NCBI GenBank assembly: GCA_947172415.1 | Contig: OX359200.1 | Coordinates: forward strand, 4,466,501-4,530,500 | DNA from: Chondrosia reniformis | Lineage: Eukaryota; Porifera; Demospongiae; Chondrillida; Chondrillidae | Direction of reading: 5' to 3' | Length of the DNA: 64,000 nucleotides | Shown here: positions 12,501-24,200 of the stretch, piece after piece | Layout of the letters: each line of letters opens with the position of its first letter | Numbering within the stretch: position 1 is the stretch's first letter | Program-made: the position numbers and the translations under genes | Notes under the pieces: model-generated | Database searches by the model: none | Seen by the model: only the letters and a program-made list of their open reading frames with translations | Told to the model about the DNA's origin: nothing

Positions 12501-13535
12501 ATATCTAATTCACTATTTTCCTACATGCTATGCCTACTCTGTAAAAAGTCTATATATATAGGAAACTAAACCCAGAAAGAACTTTGGATGAAGATACTGG
12601 AGTCTTTTCTTCTCTTTTGTGCTCCACTGGGCCAGAGCGCTGTTTCTTGGGAATTCCATCCTTTATCAGCGACCCTGGGAATCTTTGTCTTTTCTTGATC
12701 TTTTGTGAATCCTTGGCCCACATGTGTAAGTATGTAATCCAACTTTATTGTATATATTAGAATTATACAATTAAACTTATACTATATATCTGGTATACCT
12801 TTTCGCTTCAGAGCTTTAGCTAATTCCTGATGACCAAGCCTTCCTTCCTTGGTAACCATGAGGACTTGATAAAACTTCTCTAAACCCCTGTTTCCACTGC
12901 TCCTTAATATTGGTATCAGGTAGTCCAAGATTCGATCCTTTGTGGTTTTTGAAGTATCTCTAAGCCTACTTCTGTCATCATGAGAGATTAATCCAAGGGA
13001 GAACATCTGAGCTACAGTGTCCGCATCTAACTGAACACATGTAATCATCCCCTCATTATCACAACTGATGATGCTTCTTAAAACATTCTCATGGAGACTT
13101 TTATGAATTTCATGATTATTATCTGTATATAAGATGATCAAATATATAGGTAAAACAACAATGTAGACCTATAATCTGATTTCTAATTCTTTATTCTTCT
13201 TTTAATTTCACGTTGTGTAGCTACAAAGTCGGGTTTAAATATATAGGTTTTAGGTGTATATCTTCTATACATTATAATTACATAATGGATCTAGCTGTAC
13301 AGTGCCATCATCCCTATATACGTAGTTCTATATATAATTTTGTCTATAGATGTTTGATAGCACTAGTATACTGTAGCCACCGGTTATAAAAATACACACA
13401 ATTACCTCTGGGAAAGAGCGGAAATTGCTCCGCCAAAGAAAATTCCCAAGATGTTTGGCTAATTGTGGACGCAATCGATTGTGTCCGAGATGGTGATTGA
13501 ACAAAGCCGCATTCATGATCACGTCCGGACGACAT
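9504..13535 (-). CDS. CARD plus coiled-coil protein, four exons
   Basis: Exons 13406-13535, 11166-11470, 12799-13122 and 9504-10007, used in the order 13.4, 12.8, 11.2, 9.5 kb; all phases close to give 420 residues. Residues 1-43 are Ser-rich (MSSGRDHECGFVQSPS). Residues about 52-148 look like a CARD: a helical bundle with VAQMFSLGLISHDDRSRL, then KDRILDYLIPILRSSG and LEKFYQVLMVTKEG, ending HQELAKALK. A helical middle follows. The last exon has a heptad-rich coiled coil (LEAKVLNLEERVAHLESA and KRIKSLEGSLQQ). CARD followed by coiled coil is the plan of CARD9/10/11 scaffolds that nucleate BCL10 filaments, but no orthology can be claimed. A cytosolic signalling scaffold is an inference. The exon structure is well supported; the CARD call rests on pattern. 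Confidence 0.75.
10035..10200 (-). repeat. tRNA-derived SINE, copy 1
   Basis: On the minus strand, 10095-10170 reads as a tRNA: TAGCTCAGTGGCAGAGC is the A box and D arm, TGGTGGTCATAACCAG the anticodon arm and GGGTTCAATTCCCAGC the B box and T arm. The rest is a body shared with two other copies in the window (AAGTGATAATCAAACCACA). Intact pol III boxes plus a shared non-tRNA body show a SINE, not a functional tRNA gene. It lies upstream of the last exon of the CARD gene. Confidence 0.82.
12530..12725 (+). repeat. Dispersed repeat family R1 (GGGCCAGAGCGCTG type), copy 1
   Basis: Shared modules: a TTTTCCTACATGCTATGCC start, AAAAAGTCTATA, AACTAAACC, CACTGGGCCAG.GCTGTTTC, GGGAATTCCA and CTTGATCTTTTGTGAATCC. 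Other copies lie at about 17640-17880 (reverse), 20102-20245, 60610-60785 and in parts at 27985-28045, 42745-42820 and 47815-47895. It is non-coding and looks like a SINE or MITE. This copy is in an intron of the CARD gene. Confidence 0.7.
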
Positions 13536-13743
13536 GTTCTTTTATTCATCTAGCTATAGCTATTTATTCAGCAATCCGGTGATTTACGGAACTTGTTCCT
13601 GCATGTCGATAACACATGTTATTATACATATCGCTTCATTATAATCAATATAAAGTGGAGTGCTCGATTTTTTAATTTTCAAACTCATGATCAGTTTAAC
13701 ACAATCCAGGAGTAATTAAAAATGCACGAGGAAACGCATGTTT

Positions 13744-14002
13744 TTAGCTAGCGCTAGCTAGTGTTGCATCATTGTAGTATTTCTTTAAAGCAAACAAATC
13801 TTCCATAGATATAGGAGTTGTTTTTCTGGGAAATTTTTTTATGACAGCATGATCAGCTCGAAGAGAACTGGTTCTTCTCACGTAAGTGACACCCAATGCT
13901 CAACTCGGCAGCAATTTCCTTCGGCAGATTCGATAAGCGGAACGTTACCAACGATCCCGGCCTCATGCCGTGGATGGTATAGCCTTGATCACGGTCGGCC
14001 AT
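13744..14002 (-). CDS. Possible small two-exon gene, last exon resembles the FPGT C-terminus
   Basis: From an ATG at 14002 the minus strand encodes MADRDQGYTIHGMRPGS and continues open for 49 codons to 13853. A second segment, 13744-13825, follows a TTTCCCAG acceptor and reads SMEDLFALKKYYNDA to a stop. That second segment matches the FPGT terminal exon (SMEDLVALRSIDEIL at 18290-18378) in DNA as well as protein. A donor at GG|GTGTCA would join the two in frame to about 64 residues, but a better-looking donor (C|GTGAGA) would not. It may be a real small gene, a duplicated FPGT exon relic or chance. Function unknown. Confidence 0.3.
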
Positions 14003-14458
14003 TTTAATATATAACTGGTATTATTGCGAGACATAGGGCAAATTTGGGTATACATATAGATATCACAATTTGCAAACTCGTGATCATTGAAAGCATACAT
14101 GTCTGTGAACACTGACATAAAGTTTCAGCTTCATTGCTCCATTTGACAGAGTTACAGCACTAAATTACTAGTACACAACTTTATGTATATAGCCTAATTT
14201 GGTATAGTCCTTTTCTATACTAACTTGTAATCTTTTCCATAATATACTTTCCATAAAATCATAATCATTATATATATATATATATATATATAGAAACCAA
14301 TTAAACATATAATCATAGTGTTAAAATAAGATAAACAATGAATATATTGTATATAGCTGAGGGAGATTGTAGTTCACTAAAGATTGCATGAAGCAAAAGG
14401 GTGTATAATAGGTGAGCATTCAAATAGTACAAGAACATGACTTGTATATATTATATAT
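14003..14458. other. AT-rich gap with (TA)n microsatellite
   Basis: Between the putative small gene and the PACC1 stop codon. It holds a (TA)n run at about 14272-14292 and otherwise plain AT-rich sequence, expected to include the PACC1 3' untranslated region. No further gene seen. Confidence 0.5.
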
Positions 14459-16414
14459 CTATTCCACTTGTTTTTTCTTTCGTGTATGTTGTTTCTTAAG
14501 ATTAAATTTTGCTCCAGAAGGTAGACTAGGTATGTGTCCACTTTTTACATATTCTTCAGCTATTTTGCTTTTTTCTTGTTGAATCTTGTGCATTCTGTCT
14601 TTGATCCTCTTTCTTTCTCTTTTTAATTTTCTGAAAAGAGCCTTTGAAAGCTCAATTACCTTCCAAAGAGCAAGCAGAATGCCGCACAGCGACCCAAAAC
14701 TGGACCAATAAGTATTTCCAGTACTAATCACATCATAGATCTCATAAACAGGCGAGGCCCATTCAAAGAGAACTTGCAGGTGGTCTATACTAGGATCTTC
14801 TTCACCTTTTGGTGGAGTATACTTTGCAAAGTTTGGTTCAACTTGGAATATTACCCCATTAATGGATGGATCTCGATTAACAATCTTATTCATTTTGATC
14901 CAAGTCCTCATACCAGATGGGAACATGTGGATTGCATTCTCCTGCTCTGTTGCAGCAAGGAGGTCACTTTTATCTTTCAGTGAACTTTTGTTAAATTTAT
15001 TCCAGTCATCAATCAACCAATACTCTATAGCACTGTAATCTCGGAATGTAGTATTTATGGTATAGTTGATTGAGAGACTCTCCTTATATGCTACATGAGT
15101 AGGTCCCCTGAATACCATTGCCTTGATAGATATATTTAGCATAAGAGAGACAAACGTAACATTTTCATGATAGCAGGGCTGAAATGGTGGGTGTGGCTTA
15201 TAGTGAGGAGGTGGAATTGGAGCTAGATCATCATAGTAACGGAATTGGCAGCCTAAATACTGTGCAAAATCTGGAACAATGACTATCCCAATGGGATCAT
15301 ATACATCATTGCTACGGTATATCACAGATCTTGCTGGCATGTTGACAGATTCAGCCAAAGCCAGCACTGAGTATACAACCACCACAACTGCAGCTACTGC
15401 AACAAGAACATACAGGAGAGGAACTAGGAACAACCGCACAATATCAAACCCAGACAGACGGTCACCAGGTAGATGGATGTCGGGAACAGTCTTACTATTG
15501 AAAGATGATTTTCTTTCCCCTCCTGGGCTTATTTGGCTATAGTTTACAGTATCATCGTCACCATCAATGTGATCCAACAACTATAAAAGGCAGGCAATAG
15601 GATAAATTTAAATACCTTAATCCTCTAGAATATCAGCAAATGCACTGTTCATGACACTTTAGAGTTCCCACAATATCAAAAATTAAATTAAATAAAAAAA
15701 CAGTAAATTATTAACTTATATTATATCTTTGCTTAAACACAATATTCCATGTAGAACTGACAATCTATCCTGACCATATTTTAAACTTCATTAATTCTTT
15801 CATTTTCTAAGCAAGGCAATCACTATTTTTGAGATCATGAAAACATTCATGAGACATTGATGCACGTACTATGATTTCATTTACAGCATCCAACTGTACC
15901 ATAAGTGATTGATATTCTTTTCTTATGATAATAAACTTCTAATATAGATCCAACCCATTTATACTCCATTAAGTGAAATATAGAATGTGTACATCGTGTA
16001 AGGTACGTAGCTATGTTTATATATCCATGTAGTTTTAAAATGTATACAATTCACTTTCCCCTCATTCCAATCCAAATGCAAGTTGCTCTATAATGGTGAA
16101 CTCTCTTTAGTGTGACTTATAACCCTAAACACTTGTGGTTTGGCTGTAAGTATATACCTATACATCCGTATCCACAATCCACTCACCATCGATGCTACGG
16201 TCATAACAGAGATGGTTCTTTGTCTCTTAGGTGAAAAAGAAAGCGGAACATCCGTGTTTTCATTTTCATCGCTGCTTCCAAATTCGTTCTCCCCATGAGG
16301 ATCATTATTTGTGCTGAACGTTCTCTCACCACCAGTTAAACCAAACTCATCTTCTCTTACAGATGATAGCCTTGTCGACCTCAACAATGGAGTAACTTCA
16401 GAACTGTCGGCCAT
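14459..16414 (-). CDS. PACC1: Proton-activated chloride channel (TMEM206)
   Basis: PACC1 is an acid-opened trimeric anion channel of plasma and endosomal membranes. Two exons, 16187-16414 and 14459-15580, join in phase 0 (SVMTVASM|LLDHIDGD) for 449 residues. Order: acidic cytosolic N-terminus of about 125 residues; TM1 LFLVPLLYVLVAVAAVVVVV; a large extracellular loop with N-glycosylation sequons; TM2 SSFGSLCGILLALWKVIELS; a Lys-rich cytosolic tail. Matches to vertebrate PACC1 run through the loop: YDPIGIVIVPDFAQYLGC, RDYSAIEYWL, GMRTWIKM, FEWASPVYEI. The tail is longer than in mammals. The inner ATG (16414) is chosen because an in-frame ATG at 16534 would overlap the start of the divergent F-box gene. 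The call is firm. Confidence 0.93.
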
Positions 16415-16520
16415 ATAAGTAGCTGACACAGGACTACTATCTATATAATAGTCATTGAACCATGGTCCAACTAAACCGTTACGTATACGTAATCTTGCAT
16501 ACGAATATACGGATAAAAAC
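16415..16520. promoter_or_regulatory. 106-bp bidirectional promoter, PACC1 / F-box gene
   Basis: The start codons of PACC1 (minus) and the F-box gene (plus) are only 106 bases apart, so both promoters and 5' ends must share or overlap this stretch. No TATA-like or other named motif stands out. Confidence 0.6.
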
Positions 16521-17366
16521 ATGGTCGACCCCATAACTGAGCTCCCTTATGACGTTGTTTTGGACATCTTCTATCTTATTCCCGATGACAATCTTATCAA
16601 AAGTTGCTATTATGTTTGTAAATCATGGTGTAATTTTCTCCAAAGAGATGAATTCTGGCAGAGACGAATGGCGCGAAAAGGTAATTTCACTCCGAAACTA
16701 ATAGATCATCCCCGTGTTAAAGACTTTAACATTAACTGGGCTAAACTTTGCTTTTATTCAACATACAAACCTAACCTGCTGATATGCTTAGACCAAGAGG
16801 GTAATATCAGTCTTGTGCCATGGACCCTTTACTATCCCGCCCAATTTGATAGAGAAGAAGTTGCCAGCGAGTGGAGGTGGGGCAGAGGAGGTGGAAACCA
16901 GTGGACGATAGAAAAAGGAAACATTGATCCTGTACGTGATGTTGAGCTGTTGAAAGCCAACATGGGGAGCCTTAAAAACTATGTGACTTCCTATGAGTGG
17001 TGTTGCCGAAGCCAGTTGATTGATTTGGTATCTCTTGGGTTTCAACCACTTTTGATGGATGAGATTCAACCAACAATTGAGATAATGGAGTGGTTTCGTG
17101 GAAGAAATGATTGTGGTTTTGAATTTCGTCTACGTGTGGAACTTTTGAATTCTGATAAAGCAGTTATAACGACATTTTCTTCTTTCCGCACAATAGAGCA
17201 ATGGCAGGCTGATGCTGTGGGATGGGTAAGAGTGGAGCACAAGTTTAGTCAGTATGGTAAAGGAGTGCGATTTATCAAGTTTAAAGATGGAGGTAAAGAT
17301 ACATTGTGGTGGCTAGGCCATTATGGCAGCAAGATGGCTGGTGCTTCAGTGAAAATTGTATTTTAA
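16521..17366 (+). CDS. F-box protein with FBA domain (FBXO2/6/44 type), single exon
   Basis: Predicted substrate receptor of an SCF ubiquitin ligase. Mammalian relatives bind high-mannose N-glycans of misfolded glycoproteins for ER-associated degradation. The 281-residue frame is uninterrupted. The F-box spans residues about 4-45 (ITELPYDVVLDIFYLIP, then CKSWCNFLQRDEFW). The F-box-associated (FBA) domain covers about 110-281: YVTSYEWCCRSQLIDLVSLG, RNDCGFEFRLRVEL, IEQWQADAVGWVRVEHKF and KDTLWWLGHYGSKMAG, all typical. The YEWC and DTLWWLGHYG segments lie where mammalian FBXO2 forms its sugar pocket, so glycan binding is plausible but not proven. ATG 16521 is preferred because an upstream in-frame ATG (16455) adds residues outside the F-box. 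The lack of introns is usual for neither neighbour and may mean an old retrocopy. Confidence 0.92.
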   Translation: MVDPITELPYDVVLDIFYLIPDDNLIKSCYYVCKSWCNFLQRDEFWQRRMARKGNFTPKLIDHPRVKDFNINWAKLCFYSTYKPNLLICLDQEGNISLVPWTLYYPAQFDREEVASEWRWGRGGGNQWTIEKGNIDPVRDVELLKANMGSLKNYVTSYEWCCRSQLIDLVSLGFQPLLMDEIQPTIEIMEWFRGRNDCGFEFRLRVELLNSDKAVITTFSSFRTIEQWQADAVGWVRVEHKFSQYGKGVRFIKFKDGGKDTLWWLGHYGSKMAGASVKIVF

Positions 17367-18289
17367 TAGAATTTCAATTGTTGTACATGTGATTTTTGTA
17401 TACATACTATATGTATAATTTCTCGACCTGTGAATACTTTACTAGTAAAATCACATACTGTGAGAGTTGTACTTCTAATGTATATCTTCTTTTTCGATCT
17501 TAATTGAATATAAAATCAAAATGAGAAAATAGGGATCGATGAATTACATCCTCCGTTTTTGATAGCCACTATGCAAAATGCACATTCTACCCGATTGTGA
17601 GTATATATATACAATTAATTATATATATCTGTGCATGTGGTATATGTATATATAGCCAAGGATTCACAGAAGATCAAGATATAGAAAAAGACAAAGACTC
17701 CCAAGCTCACTGATGAAGGGTGGAATTCCCAGAAACAGCTGTCTGACCCAGTGGAGAAGGAAGAAAAGACTCCTGTATCTTCATCCAAATCTCTCTTCAG
17801 GTTTAGTTCCCCTATAGGCTCTTTTACAGAATAGGCATAGCAAGTAGGAAAATGGTATCTTAGATTTTTCATGTATAGATTTGATCCTGCATGACTAAAC
17901 CTGTATGCTTACATGCATTCAAATCATTGATCTCTCACAACTTGCTGCTCTATATGCATGAGTTTTCCCAGTTGTTCCATTTATGTATGAGTAAAGAGTA
18001 TAAAAACTTTTACCTCTCTCTAAAACTGTACGTAACTGATAATTCCAAAGAATTTCAGTTACAGAGGAGGCTTTTATGCTAAATAGATCTAAGTAAAGGA
18101 TATTGATGTATATATAATATTATAATAGCTTTGGAATTCCAAATCGAGCCTAAAAGATACAAGAATCTTGCAACTGAATTTCTAGTTTAACAGAAAATGA
18201 TTATACAAGCTATAGTTCTAAGACAGGAGATATCCAATGACCACTCTATGCATGCACATTGATGAGCAAGGAATATTATCAGGTTTGTA
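17367..18289. repeat. Intergenic stretch with repeat R1 copy (reverse)
   Basis: Between the F-box gene and the FPGT stop. At about 17640-17880 it holds an inverted copy of the R1 family (GGATTCACAGAAGATC, GGAATTCCCAGAAACAGCTG, GGCATAGCAAGTAGG). The rest is AT-rich with no supported gene. Confidence 0.65.
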
Positions 18290-21200
18290 CTAGTGTTCTA
18301 AAACGCTATCAATGTTGTGCAGTATTTCATCAATACTCCTTAAAGCAACCAAATCCTCCATAGATAACCGTTGCTTTTCTAGAAAATGTATAAAGAGAGA
18401 CAAGTTTTATAATTACGTATATATGGCAGCATTCGTGTAACCTTTTTGGGTGGCAAAGGGGATACTCAGCTGGTTTCCATTAAATAAACTGGTTCCACCC
18501 TCCCTTTATGTAGCTCATTATGCTCCTCTGGAGACATGAATGGGTGGGATAAAATCCAGAGTCAAACTTTTAATCTTAATGTGTATGCATCACTATTCTA
18601 GATCTCCCCTATGCAATGTAATAGTGAAATAATCCTTTTTCAAGGTCGATATATCAACCTTGAAAAAGGATTATTTCACTCGCAAGAAAAGTCCTTAAAG
18701 GTTTGCTTTTGCATATTTAAAACTTGGGAGTTGCTCCCATTCAGTACATTGTATAGAATTATAGTTAGTACGTATATATACGTATATATATAATACCTAC
18801 TTTAGGAATTACAGTAACTGCTGTATACTTAGAGCTAAAGGCAACTTACTAGAATCTGATTGGTTAGATTGCTTGGTGCTGTTCTTCAATATGCATAACA
18901 TATCTACAGCATCGCAGGCAGACTCTTGTCTTGTGTTACACACTGAAAAGAGCTTGGCATTCCATAATGAACATATTTCACACTAGTGCACAGTAAATAT
19001 AAACACACAATGAGTTGATCGATGACTTGCAAACAGTATGTGCATAATCAGTGCTGTCTAACCAAAATTGTATTTAGTCATAATCTCAAGGCCTTCACCA
19101 AATCACACTAAATTTCAAAACAGAGCTTCATATAGAAGCCCTCAAAACTATGTACCTCTTTTGGCCAAATGCTATCTGGGCATGAACGACATAGTTTCTT
19201 GCTAGCAGAATCCTGTGTGATGGAACAGCATATCATTACACTATAAATATATATGACAGTCGATTTCACAGTTACTCTATATATGCACACGGATGGTGGA
19301 CACAATGAAATTCAAAACCAATAATGACCTTAAAATGGGTATACATAGTAGTGGTCAGTTTAGAGAGATATACAGTTCATTGGGTTACCCTGTGAATGTA
19401 GTTTGGCTAATGATATTTTCTACCAAGGATACGACATTTTCTGTATATACATGTTGGGCAATGTTGTTTGATATACCTTACATCATATTCACAAATGAGG
19501 TAGTTTTGGATCTGCTATTAGTCCAAAGACTATTTCAATTGTTAAGGCATGCAATATTAGCAACCAAAATCATTAAAAGGTTAGTATAGGAACATTTTGG
19601 TTAATAAGGTTAATTGGCCCAATGATATAGGAAGATGTCCAAAACAGGGGATGCAATGCATCAACAGAATCAGCTGCATTGAGTGTGATTTATTTCTTTA
19701 TCACATTCTACTTGGCACACCCAAATATTAATATATACATGATAATGTTAAAAGATTTCATTGTAATAATCACTGCTTATGAATCAACTTCCTTGTTGAT
19801 TATAAGTAATTACCATAATACCATGTATGCAATTTGAAGCTCCTGAAACTTACAATGTCTATACCACAGTAGTGAAGACTGCCAGCCTTCTCTCTTGGAA
19901 GTTTGGCCTTTAAATCATCTTCTACACCTATATATATATATAAACATAAAGAGGTAATAGAGGGCATGTGCACTTTATATATATAAATGCAATACTTAAC
20001 ACATTTAAGTAATACTTACATTTAATATGTACTATCAGAAAGTACAGGAACATTATAAGAATAAAGGCTGTATCGACTACATACGTATGTACGTATGCTT
20101 GAAAAATCTAATACACCATTTTCCTACATGCTATGCCTACTCTGTAAAAAGTCTATAGGGAACTAAACCTAGTGAGAGCTTTGGGTGAAGATACAGTTCC
20201 TGGAGACTATTCTTTTCTTTCTTCTTCTTCTCTACTGGGCCAAAATGTAATGTAATGTATGTGTGTACATTAATATATTCTAAAATATTCAACATACCAA
20301 AGGCAAATGTAACAAACAGCTTCTTTTTGTTCAATTCTATTGCCACTGTGTGAATGTAGGAACCATTTGGAACTGTCAATCCAGACTGCAGTTATAGTGG
20401 TTGGGGTTGCAGAATAGGGTTAAAAGTACATATATAGGTTATAGCATTCAAGTCACCAACCTTCAAGTGAACGTTACTAATAATACAGGACTCCCCTATG
20501 GTGACATTGTCTTCTATGGTAGCCATTTCAACTACCGTTCCTTCAGATATAAAAGCACTACAGTAGGAACACAACTCTTATTCAAAAGCTTAAAAAGCTT
20601 ATATGTACAAGAATGGATGAAATGAAAGCGGAGATCTCCTCATATATAGCTGCCTTACATACTGGCACAGAGATACACACAAGTAAGACACTGCTTACAA
20701 GGGGAGTGCAAATATACAAAACTACATACTGACCTTCGGTCAAGAGAGGAAAGCATTACTACAGAGGAATTAGGTACTATGTTCTGGAATGCCACCTTTG
20801 ATGCTGGTTCAGTAGCTAAAAACAACAGGAAACACTTGAGCTTGTCAAATATACAAGAATTATCACTTGCATCTAATACTTGCTCTCTTCAGTACTTTAT
20901 ATAATTACACCAACTCACTCTCTTTATCCTGTACAGCAGTACTTCTTCCAGTATATTTAACTGAGGCCTCGTTAGTGAAGAGACATGCTTCCTTGACAAA
21001 GGAGCTATGGCAGAGGTGTTCCAGGTACTCCGTAGTGGTACCAAAGTGAACAAAGGCACCCTGTTAACACAGACAACAGCTATAACATGTATATAGTTTA
21101 CAGAATTAATTAATTATATTACAACCTTGGCAGCATAAAGAGTATGGAGATGGATTAAATATTAGATGAAAAGAATGAAGAATCAATGGAATGGATGGTG

Positions 21201-24200
21201 TAATAATTTATTTTCCATCATAACCTTACATGAGCCTAGTGGACCCCATTTAGTTCAAGTATGGACAAGGTGGATAGGGATAGCTGTCAACTTCAGACAG
21301 AATTAAATTAAGATTTTATATCCATTATTTCATATATGTACTCTTTTACATTAACTATTGCATGTACCTGATTCAAAAGAAGAGCTCTAGCTGGTGTATC
21401 CTTTAATAAGTGGTACAGCTTTTTACGAACTGATGTGGCTGAACCATCCCATTTCACAACATTTGTTTTGTTACTAAAGTACTATGTAAGAAACAAAATG
21501 TAAGGAAGACTAAAGAATTCTGACAGTACAAATCTGCTTTGTGATCATAGAGTGCAGAGTTATACGTAGATTAAGTGGATCAGAATGACAAAAATATGAC
21601 AATGCTGTACATTCACAAACCTAAAAACATTTCCTAACTTTGGACATACATATGTATACAGTTAAATTCAACACTTTCTATTCAGCACATACCTCTGTTG
21701 TTGAGTCTGGTCCAAGTGGCCTCAGGAAGTCACCATAGCCATCAATTTCACATGTAATGGGTTGCTCCTTCTGATAAAACTACATGTACGTACCAAAGAT
21801 GATATTGAAAAGGGATATCACTGCATAGAAGGTACAGAAATAGCTTTTGAGAGCATAAATTGCTGCCTCGAAGTCTGAGAAGACTATGATCTAAAAGAGC
21901 CTTCTCAATAATTTTCATCAAACCACACTTTATATACATCTTGTATCTACCATCACATCACACCTCTATTAGAAAAGGCTTTTCTAGTCGTGTTTGTTAT
22001 CATTCTTGCATTTTTGACTCATTTTGGACTACAATATTTATATACAGTGTAAATACAAATTCTCAAAACTGGCACATACATACCTCTAGAAACGTTTTTG
22101 CAACAGTAGAATCCAGAAAGTATGAGTGATCTATATAAACCTACATCAGAGAAAGTATGGATTTGTATCTTCTGATTACAAGAAATATACAAACCTATAT
22201 TATATCAAACATGTGACAGTTAATATATGTATTGTGTTATGTATAGTATGTATAGTATGTACAGTATATCAACAGTTTCACATAATTATTATTAGCAGGG
22301 TATACCAAACAGTGAAAATAATTGATATGGAGGTAAAAATATGTACATATACGGTTACTGTTAAAATCATCTTAATTTGATTTAGCTGAAAAAATTTATG
22401 TATACGTATATAAATTTTGTCAGTCATTCAAATAGGCAGAACTTATACCACACAATGTACACAGGGTGATGCAATGGTCCCCTATGAGTGAGCTGTGGTC
22501 CCACACCATATTGCATTATGTCCCACTGGAGACACCATCATGCATGTGATATGGTTACTGCCTATCTTTGTTTATCATATTCATGCCCAAAATCATACTC
22601 TACTTATATGTGACAATAGATTCAGATAATAGATTTTGCTGATATTCCACTTTGGTTCAATTTAAGCTGATTTTTCTAAATAGATTCCGTAATAATCCTT
22701 ACTGTGGCTAATAGTGGTTATTGATGTGTGTGCCTTTATGCTTAACTCTTAATCTCGTATCAGCATGTAAAGCAATTGACATGTTGCTCATTAGTGTATA
22801 ACTACCTTTACTTTTAATATACATGCAAGTTTATATGCATACGTACTACAGTTAGATATAATAGGCTCCCATGTCTTAACACAATATGTTTCTACACCTG
22901 GATTCAGTGTGGCGATAAAATTGTTTAATTAAAGTACAAAATCTTAAATTCCTATATTTTTCACCGTTAAACAGGTATCTACAAGAAATATTCTGTCAAA
23001 TTCAAGTCGCACAATTGTACATTTCCTTGAATTTCGTATTAAAATCATCAAAACTGTGAATATTTTTGCCCCCTGCTTTCAATACGTCCACAAGCTTAGC
23101 TGGAGATGCCTTGCATTTAATTTCCAAGTTTAACAATGCAGCTGCTACATTGCCTTCAATGGTATAGTCAGTTCCAGGTCCTATGCAAGATAGCAGGTAG
23201 AATAGATGTATATTTGTATGTATAAGCAACTACAGTACATGTAAGTCAATATCTGAAGAACTAAATGATCAATGTTGTAATGCTCATGCATTCAATGCAA
23301 AAAGGTAATGAATTAAAATGTTAAATAGCCTAGAATAGTCATTGATTGATTGATTGCTAGTAATTGAGGAAATACAAGCAATATACAGTACACAATGTGC
23401 AGGGTATAGGAAGTGCAAATATAGAGTATATTATGTACATGTACATATACGTATGTACTGTATAATGTCTGTAATGAATGCATAAATACGTATATGTATC
23501 AGCTAACCTATGGCTGTACATCTGCGAGCCCAATATTCAGCCCATCCTGCATTAAAAGCAAAGCCTGCATTGGTCTTTTTACTGCAGTCATGAGTTTGTC
23601 CATATTTGTATATCTTTATATCTTTAGCTAAACGATTGGCTCCCCCAGCTAGATTATAATACACAATATGTGCCAACTGCTCCCTTGCCTCCGTATATGT
23701 GATGTATCCCTGCTTTTGAGGTATCCGTACAATGTTCAGTGTAGTTTGTGGTGTATTAACTGGCAAGCTTACATTGGTACGAACGTGCAAGGTAGTAAAG
23801 GGTAATGGAATCTTGCCTCTAGCTTTAAAATCTTGGATGGCATCATAAAATTCCTTGTATGCCCAACATACTTTGGATTTAAAGTTGATTTGGAAATCCA
23901 TTTCCCTAGAGTATCCCTGTGGTGTAGAATTTTGCCGTTGCAGAAATCCATCTGGAGTTTCTACTCTAAGATGATTACCTACACTCTGGAACCCTACTAC
24001 AATATATAATCGAGGTTCTGTCAAAAGGTTAAACACTCTACCAGCAATCTGAAAATCACCATCACTATCAGTAAAGGTGGATGCTACAGTAAAATCAGGA
24101 ACCTTGCCAATGGTCTTCTTGAGAAGCATCACTTGCACATCCGGCAAGGCGGACCCTTTGCATTTTATTCGACCAGTGACGTCAATTGGATAATACTTTG

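Noticed and set aside
16455-16520. Longer N-terminus for the F-box protein from ATG 16455
   Set aside because: It adds 22 residues outside the F-box and would overlap the divergent PACC1 leader; ATG 16521 sits right before the F-box as in relatives.
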